In this document: one piece after another, positions 28,651 to 33,387 of the stretch
Layout: the number at the start of each line of letters is the position of its first letter
How positions within the stretch are numbered: position 1 is the stretch's first letter
DNA from: Sphingomonadales bacterium
GTDB taxonomy: Bacteria; Pseudomonadota; Alphaproteobacteria; Sphingomonadales; Sphingomonadaceae
Length of the DNA: 33,387 nt
Assembly: GCA_014763545.1 (NCBI GenBank)
Contig: JACXVD010000032.1
Span: 1-33,387, forward strand
Direction of reading: 5' to 3'
Program-made: the position numbers and the translations under genes
Notes under the pieces: generated by a model
The model's input: only the letters and a program-made list of their open reading frames with translations
Told to the model about the DNA's origin: nothing
Databases searched by the model: none

Positions 28651-30264
28651 ATGAATTCGGCAAAGTCCTTTTTCGCACCCCATGCGCGCGGTCTGTCGCC
28701 ACTTGCCGGGCTGGGCTGGCTGGCCGACGTGGTCGGCGCGGCGCTGTTTGCAGGGTGCCTGTCGCTCTATATCGCAGCCCTCGCCGGGGCAGAAGGGGTG
28801 ATCGGCCCGTTCTGGTTGCTCGGCGGGCTGGTGCTGGGCGGATTGTTGCGCGCCGCAGCGCAGGGCGTCGCCGCCGTCGCGGGCCAGGGCAATGCCAACC
28901 GGGTCAAGGCCAGGCTGCGTGCGGCGGTCTATGCCCGGCTGCTGCCGACCGCCCAGCGGCGCGGGGCATTGGCGGGCGAGGATCTGCGGGTCGCGGTCGA
29001 CAATATCGAGGCATGCGAGGGCTATTTCGCCCGTTTCCTGCCGCTGCGCCGCGCCTCGGCACTGGCTCCGCTGCTGGTTGCGCTGCTGGTCGCCCCGGCG
29101 AGCTGGGTCAGCACGGCGATCATGCTGGCAACGCTGGTTCCTTTCATCGCGGGCATGGTGCTGGCGGGCTATGCCGCCCGCGACGAAGCGGATCGCCAGT
29201 TCGAGGCGCTTTCGCGGCTTTCCGGATTGTTCGTCGACCGGGTGCGGCATTTGCCGATCATCCTCGCCTACGGGGTGCAAGACCGCATCGCCCGCCAGCT
29301 CGGCACTGCGGCCGGCGAAGTGGCGGACCGCACGATGCGCGTGCTGCGGGTCGCCTTTCTGTCGAGCGCGGTGCTCGAGTTCTTCGCTGCGCTCTCGGTC
29401 GCGCTGGTGGCGGTCTATTGCGGGTTCTCGCTGCTCGGCCTGCTGCCTTTCGAAGCGCCGGAGCAGCTGACGCTGGCACGGGCCTTCTTCGCGCTGGCGA
29501 TGGCGCCCGAATTCTACCTCGCGCTGCGCCGGCTGGCGGCGGCCTATCACGACAAGCAGCAGGGCGAGGCGGCGGCAGCCAGCCTTTCCGCAGCATGCGA
29601 GCGGGGCGCGGCGGCCTTGCTCGATCCCGCACCCGCGCCTGCGGCGATCGCGCGGCTGGGTTTGCAGCGCTTCGAAGTGGCCTATCCCGGCGGCTGGCGC
29701 ATCGGCCCGCTCGATGCTGTTTGGCAGGAGCCGGGGTTGCATGCGATCACCGGGGAGACGGGGTCGGGCAAGTCCTCGCTGCTCGGTGCGCTGGTCGGCG
29801 CGGCTCCCGCGGCGGGCGGGGCGGTGCTGATCGACGATGTACCCGCCAGCCCCGGCGCGCTGGCCGCCGCGGCAGGCTGGGCGGGGCAGGCGCCGCTGCT
29901 GCTCCCGGGCACCCTGCTTTCCAACCTGCTGCTGGGCAATACGCAAGCCGGTGGCGAGCAAATCACGCAGATGCTGGCGCTGCTGGGCCTCGACACCCTG
30001 GCCGAACGGCGCGGCGAGGATTTGCCGATCGACCCGCGCGGATCGGGCCTGTCGGGCGGGGAACGGCGGCGCATCGGCATTGCCCGCGCGGCGCTCAGCG
30101 GGCGGCCCCTGCTGTTGCTCGACGAGCCGACTGCCGACCTTGACGACGCACTTCGCGACAAGGTGATCGCGGCGCTGGAATATTTCGCGCGTGACCGGCT
30201 GGTGATCGTGGCGACCCACGATGCGCAGCTGGTCGCCCGCGCACAAAGCGAGCTGCGGCTGTGA
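28651..30264 (+). CDS. cydD: Thiol reductant ABC exporter subunit CydD
   Basis: This 537-aa half-transporter has an N-terminal membrane domain of about six hydrophobic segments and a C-terminal ATPase with Walker A GETGSGKSS, signature LSGGERRR and Walker B LLLLDEPTAD. With CydC it exports cysteine and glutathione to the periplasm, which is needed for cytochrome bd assembly. The neighbouring cydABX supports this call over a generic exporter. The ATG at 28651 is preferred. A GTG at 28624 is also in frame but falls within the intergenic inverted repeat. Neither has a strong ribosome-binding site. The stop overlaps cydC by four bases. Confidence 0.93.
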   Translation: MNSAKSFFAPHARGLSPLAGLGWLADVVGAALFAGCLSLYIAALAGAEGVIGPFWLLGGLVLGGLLRAAAQGVAAVAGQGNANRVKARLRAAVYARLLPTAQRRGALAGEDLRVAVDNIEACEGYFARFLPLRRASALAPLLVALLVAPASWVSTAIMLATLVPFIAGMVLAGYAARDEADRQFEALSRLSGLFVDRVRHLPIILAYGVQDRIARQLGTAAGEVADRTMRVLRVAFLSSAVLEFFAALSVALVAVYCGFSLLGLLPFEAPEQLTLARAFFALAMAPEFYLALRRLAAAYHDKQQGEAAAASLSAACERGAAALLDPAPAPAAIARLGLQRFEVAYPGGWRIGPLDAVWQEPGLHAITGETGSGKSSLLGALVGAAPAAGGAVLIDDVPASPGALAAAAGWAGQAPLLLPGTLLSNLLLGNTQAGGEQITQMLALLGLDTLAERRGEDLPIDPRGSGLSGGERRRIGIARAALSGRPLLLLDEPTADLDDALRDKVIAALEYFARDRLVIVATHDAQLVARAQSELRL

Positions 30265-31811
30265 GCGTCGAGCAACTCCTCGCCGCAGGCACCCGGCGGC
30301 AGCGCCGGGCGCTGTGGGTCGCGATCCTGCTGGCCGTGCTGGCGGCACTGGCGGCGGTGCTGCTGCTTGGCATTTCGGGCTGGTTCCTGACCGGGGCGGC
30401 GCTGGCCGGGCTGGGCGGCACGGCAGCGGTTCAGGCATTCAATTACCTGATCCCCAGCGCTGCGATCCGCGGGCTGGCGATCGTCCGCACCGCCGGGCGC
30501 TATGGTGAACGGCTGTTCAGCCACCGCGCCGCACTGCACGCCATCGCCCATCTGCGCCCCGCGCTGTTCCTGCGGCTCGCCGGGCAGGACGCGGCGCGCG
30601 CGCTGCTGCAATCGCCGGGAGAGATTGCCACCCAATTGGGCGCCGATCTCGATGCGCTGGAAGACCGGGTGGTGCGCCGCGTTGCCTGGCCCTCTGCGCT
30701 GGCTGCGGCATTGGCCGGGCTGGCGGCGGCCACGCTCGCCGGGCTCGCCTCGGCGCTCGCCTTGTGGGCTACGCTGGCCGCGATGCGGCTGGCCTCGCGC
30801 AGGCTGGCCGGCGGGGCGCTGCCCGGATTGCGGCGGCAGGAAGCGGCCGCGCTGGGCGCGCTGCGAGCCGCCTATGCCGATTACGCGGCAGCCGGGACGG
30901 ACATCGCGATCTACGGGCTGACGGACCGGGTCTGTGCCGAGTTGCAGGCCCATGCGGACAGGCTCGATGCCGCACGGCTGGCAATCGTTCGGCGCGAGGC
31001 TCTGGTGGCAGGTGTGCTGACGGTGCTGGCGGCACTTGGCGGCGCGCTGGTCCTCGCTTTCTCGATTGGACCGGCACCCTTGGCCGCGCTTGCGGTTCTG
31101 GCGGCGAGCGCGGCGCTGGAGGCTTGGGCGGGCCTGTCGCGCAGCGACCTGCAGCGCCCGCGCATCGCCGCCGCGCTGGAACGGCTCGCGCATTTCGCCG
31201 AGGGCAATCCAGCCGATATCGAGCCGGTGGACAACGGGCCCGCGCGTCTCGCCATCTCCGACAAGGGAACGCAAACCGTCCTCCATCGTGGTGAACGGCT
31301 GCGGATCGGGGGACCCTCGGGCGCGGGCAAGACGCGGCTGCTCGAAACGATCCTCGGCCTGCGCAGCGATGCCCCGCAGACGGTCGAAACCGCCGGGCTC
31401 AGCTTTGCCTACGTGCCGCAGGGCAACAGCCTGATCGCCGGGACCATCGCCGATAATTTGCGCATGGCGCGGCCCGGGGTGGCGGAGGCGGACATGTGGC
31501 GGGCGCTCGACGCGGCCTGTGTCGGCGATGTGGTGCGCGGCTTGCCCGCCGGGCTCGAATATTGGCTCAGCAGCGATCTGGCCGCCTTGTCGGGCGGGCA
31601 GCGACGGCGCGTGGCGCTGGCGCGGGCACTGCTGGCCGGACGCGACATGCTGGTGCTCGACGAACCGACCGAGGGGCTCGATCCGGCGACCGAGGCGCGC
31701 CTGACCGCGTCGCTGGAAGCATGGCTCGACCAGACCGGCAGCGGGCTGCTGCTGGTCAGCCACCGCCACCTGCCGCGTCGGCTTGCGGGGCAGGTGCTGG
31801 AGCTTGGCTAG
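30261..31811 (+). CDS. cydC: Thiol reductant ABC exporter subunit CydC
   Basis: This 516-aa partner of CydD has a membrane domain rich in Leu/Ala (residues ~15-270) and an ATPase domain with Walker A GPSGAGKTRLLE, signature LSGGQRRRVALARAL and Walker B MLVLDEPTEGLD. It is some 50 residues shorter than E. coli CydC, and the nucleotide-binding domain is compact between Walker A and the Q-loop (ILGLRSDAPQTVETAGL). The GTG start overlaps the cydD TGA (GTGA), so it is translationally coupled. Its stop lies three bases from the stop of the convergent ArsR gene. Confidence 0.92.
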   Translation: MSVEQLLAAGTRRQRRALWVAILLAVLAALAAVLLLGISGWFLTGAALAGLGGTAAVQAFNYLIPSAAIRGLAIVRTAGRYGERLFSHRAALHAIAHLRPALFLRLAGQDAARALLQSPGEIATQLGADLDALEDRVVRRVAWPSALAAALAGLAAATLAGLASALALWATLAAMRLASRRLAGGALPGLRRQEAAALGALRAAYADYAAAGTDIAIYGLTDRVCAELQAHADRLDAARLAIVRREALVAGVLTVLAALGGALVLAFSIGPAPLAALAVLAASAALEAWAGLSRSDLQRPRIAAALERLAHFAEGNPADIEPVDNGPARLAISDKGTQTVLHRGERLRIGGPSGAGKTRLLETILGLRSDAPQTVETAGLSFAYVPQGNSLIAGTIADNLRMARPGVAEADMWRALDAACVGDVVRGLPAGLEYWLSSDLAALSGGQRRRVALARALLAGRDMLVLDEPTEGLDPATEARLTASLEAWLDQTGSGLLLVSHRHLPRRLAGQVLELG

Positions 31812-31814
31812 GCC

Positions 31815-32198
31815 CTAGCGCGGCGGCTGGATGCGCGCGAAGGTTGCCGCGCCAAGCCGCGCCGAATAGGGATCGCCCGCACCGGCGGCGACAGCGCCCG
31901 GCGCGAGCACCGCCGGTTGCAGGAAGGCCACCTGCCGCAACAATTCGGCCACCCGCGCGGAATCGAGCGTGTAATACACCTGCTTGCCGTCGCGGCGCGT
32001 GGATACCAGTTCCGCCTGCCGCAGCACTGCCAGTTGCTGGCTGAGCATCGACATCGAAACATCCATCCGTTCGGCCAGCTCGCCCACGGCCAGCTCGCCC
32101 GCCGAAAGCAGGCCGAGCACGGTAAGGCGCATCTCGTGCCCCAGCACGCGAAACAGCTTGGCCAGATCTTCCATTTCCCCAGCGGTCACGGCGTTCAT
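31815..32198 (-). CDS. ArsR family winged-helix regulator without cysteine
   Basis: This 127-aa ArsR/SmtB-type repressor has LFRVLGHEMRLTVLGLLSAG, a recognition helix in MDVSMSMLSQQLAVLRQAELV, and the wing RRDGKQVYYTL. It has no cysteine at all and a single histidine. Neither the Cys metal site of ArsR/CadC nor the dithiol pair of BigR/SqrR-type sulfide sensors can form, although its helices look most like that group. The signal it senses is therefore not evident. The C-terminal ~25 residues are Ala/Pro-rich. It starts 19 bases after the peroxiredoxin stop with GAGGA upstream, so the two form an operon, probably autoregulated. Confidence 0.88.
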   Translation of the reverse strand: MNAVTAGEMEDLAKLFRVLGHEMRLTVLGLLSAGELAVGELAERMDVSMSMLSQQLAVLRQAELVSTRRDGKQVYYTLDSARVAELLRQVAFLQPAVLAPGAVAAGAGDPYSARLGAATFARIQPPR

Positions 32199-32217
32199 CG
32201 TTTCGTCGTCCTCGGGC

Positions 32218-32862
32218 TCAGTCGGCCTTGGGCTGGAAGAACCAGCTGGTTGCGCTCTTGCCCGCCAGCACGTCGCTGCGGGTGAAGCTGGGATTGGCGA
32301 GCAGGCTTTCGCCCGGCTGCCAGCCTTCGGGGGCGATCGCATCATTGCCATGGGTCGCGCGCAGCGCAGCGACCATGCGCAGGATTTCCGCGACCGAGCG
32401 GCCCACCGACAGCGGATACCAGGTGATGGCGCGCACGATCCCGTCGGGGTCGATCACATAGACTGCCCGCACCGTTGCCGCGTTGGGCGCTTCTGCGGAG
32501 ACCATGCCATAGGCCCGCGCAATCTCCAGCGTCGGGTCTTCGATGATGGGGAAGGTCACCGTTACCCCCAGCTCGTCATGCAGCGCGCGAATCCAGGCCA
32601 GATGCGAGAACAGGCTGTCGACCGAATGGCCCAGCAGGCTGCAGTCGAGCGCGTCGAAATCGTCGATCGCGCTGGCAAATCCGGTGAATTCGCTGGTGCA
32701 GACCGGGGTGAAATCGCCGGGGTGCGAGAAGAAGACCAGCCAGCGACCGCGATAATCGGCGAGTTCGACCATGCCTTCGGTCGAGCGGCCGATGAAATTG
32801 GGCGCTTCGTCACCGATGCGCAGGGCCCCGCGCGTCGGCGCAGGAGCGACGGATTCACTCAC
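32218..32862 (-). CDS. 1-Cys peroxiredoxin (Prx6/AhpC-TSA family)
   Basis: This 214-aa peroxidase reduces hydroperoxides through Cys55 in FFSHPGDFTPVCTSEF. The Prx6-type C-terminal extension is present (YPLSVGRSVAEILRMVAALR and the later NPSFTRSDVLAGKSATSWF). The only other cysteine, in LDCSLLGHS, is not at a recognised resolving position. The start is GTG at 32862, with GGGGGAG six bases upstream. An ATG at 32937 is in frame but its N-terminus (MVAGLWHISFYEVIKL) looks like translated promoter DNA. It is followed by the ArsR gene, so a regulator may link peroxide defence to an unknown signal. Confidence 0.92.
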   Translation of the reverse strand: MSESVAPAPTRGALRIGDEAPNFIGRSTEGMVELADYRGRWLVFFSHPGDFTPVCTSEFTGFASAIDDFDALDCSLLGHSVDSLFSHLAWIRALHDELGVTVTFPIIEDPTLEIARAYGMVSAEAPNAATVRAVYVIDPDGIVRAITWYPLSVGRSVAEILRMVAALRATHGNDAIAPEGWQPGESLLANPSFTRSDVLAGKSATSWFFQPKAD

Positions 32863-32889
32863 TTCGAACTCCCCCGAGTTTGATTCACA

Positions 32890-32904
32890 GAGTTTAATAA
32901 CCTC
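32890..32904 (-). promoter_or_regulatory. Candidate operator upstream of the peroxiredoxin-ArsR operon
   Basis: GAGTTTAATAACCTC is a 15-base near-palindrome with six of seven arm positions complementary around one central base. It lies 27 bases before the GTG start and overlaps a TATTAA that could be a -10 box on the minus strand. ArsR proteins usually bind such sites next to their own promoter. Confidence 0.4.
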
Positions 32905-33058
32905 GTAAAATGAAATGTGCCATAGGCCTGCGACCATAAAGCGACTGCAGCGCTACGGCGCATGGTGCGCCATGATCGCAGGCGTAATCCGCGCCGGGCA
33001 GCACTTCCTTGATTTGCGTCATATTTGCGCAGCCTCGCGCGCATGGCATAGGCGGGCG

Positions 33059-33387
33059 ATGCAATTCGATCCCGCCACATGCCCGGTCATCGTCGGCACC
33101 GGCCAGGTCAACGACCGTCCCGCCGACCCGCTGCAGGGCCGCGACCCGCCCGCGCTGATGGCCGAAGCGCTGCGGCTGGCAGATGCCGATGCCGGAGGCG
33201 GCTGGCTGGCGCGGGTCGATAGTCTCGCGGTGGTCAGCCAGATTTCCTTTCCCCAGCTGAACCCGGTCGATGGGCGGGTGGCGGAATTGCTCGGCATCGC
33301 CCCGCGCCACAGCGAACAGACGCCGCTGCCGCATGGCGACGGGCCGGTGCGGCTGCTGGACGAGGCGGAGGATGCCGACAAGGCGCG
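33059..33387 (+). CDS. Thiolase-superfamily protein (acetyl-CoA acetyltransferase-like), N-terminal part
   Basis: The first 109 residues of a gene run off the right edge with no stop. MQFDPATCPVIVGTGQVNDR, LMAEALRLADADAGGGWLAR and VDSLAVVSQISFP are typical of the SCP-x-like thiolase group annotated as acetyl-CoA acetyltransferase in sphingomonads. These act in fatty-acid or sterol side-chain breakdown. The catalytic Cys and His regions lie beyond the window, so activity cannot be checked. The ATG is only weakly supported by a GGCGGG close upstream. It is divergent from the peroxiredoxin gene. Confidence 0.75.
   Translation, partial: MQFDPATCPVIVGTGQVNDRPADPLQGRDPPALMAEALRLADADAGGGWLARVDSLAVVSQISFPQLNPVDGRVAELLGIAPRHSEQTPLPHGDGPVRLLDEAEDADKA

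Noticed and set aside
32917-32922. TGGCAC on the minus strand, like a sigma54 -24 box, upstream of the peroxiredoxin
   Set aside because: No TTGC element lies at the required spacing, so the sigma54 promoter is not supported.
32863-32937. N-terminal extension of the peroxiredoxin to an ATG at 32937
   Set aside because: The extra residues match no peroxiredoxin sequence and overlap promoter-like AT-rich DNA, while the GTG at 32862 has an excellent GGGGGAG at six bases.

Overview
The window is GC-rich chromosomal DNA from an alphaproteobacterium, most likely order Sphingomonadales and plausibly Erythrobacteraceae. This is inferred from gene content: an F1-ATPase zeta inhibitor, a CrtZ carotenoid hydroxylase, a CydX-type bd oxidase, a sigma factor/TPR-kinase pair and a sphingomonad-style thiolase. 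There is no rRNA, phage, transposon or CRISPR array. One tRNA-Ser is present.

Region 1 (about 70-5000, minus strand) is a long co-directional run: leuC, a 57-aa membrane miniprotein, leuD, a quinone oxidoreductase, a cytochrome c', the zeta subunit, bolA and monothiol glutaredoxin. Several genes overlap or nearly abut. A strong intrinsic terminator follows the glutaredoxin. The run joins leucine biosynthesis to small redox and Fe-S genes.

Region 2 (5060-6200, minus strand) holds two adjacent, apparently paralogous small secreted proteins. Each is preceded by a related 28-bp interrupted palindrome. A recurring GC-rich stem sequence also occurs here and around the leuC start.

Region 3 (6260-8800) has a hotdog thioesterase, an unknown exported protein translationally coupled to crtZ, convergent hspQ, and tRNA-Ser(CGA). 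The thioesterase and hspQ both look leaderless, with a -10 box six bases upstream of the ATG and no Shine-Dalgarno.

Region 4 (9055-19900, plus strand) is a complete glycogen cluster: glgP, glgB, glgC, glgA, pgm, glgX. The genes from glgC onward overlap by 1-4 bases. Together they cover glucose-6-P to glucose-1-P, ADP-glucose, glucan, branching, phosphorolysis and debranching.

Region 5 (20100-25540) has an exported protein with two LCCL domains facing an ECF sigma factor and a membrane Ser/Thr kinase with a TPR-like C-terminus. The kinase keeps its catalytic Asp but has His where the metal-binding Asn normally sits. A CaiB-type CoA-transferase lies upstream on the same strand.

Region 6 (25650-31811) is a full cytochrome bd module: cydABX on the minus strand and divergent cydDC on the plus strand, sharing a promoter region with an interrupted inverted repeat.

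Region 7 (31815-33387) is a 1-Cys peroxiredoxin-ArsR operon in which the ArsR protein has no cysteine, followed by the start of a thiolase-like gene that runs off the window.

The best candidates for something new are the double-LCCL/sigma/kinase locus, the paralogous secreted pair with its shared palindrome, the cysteine-free ArsR regulator beside a peroxiredoxin, and the miniprotein inside leuCD.
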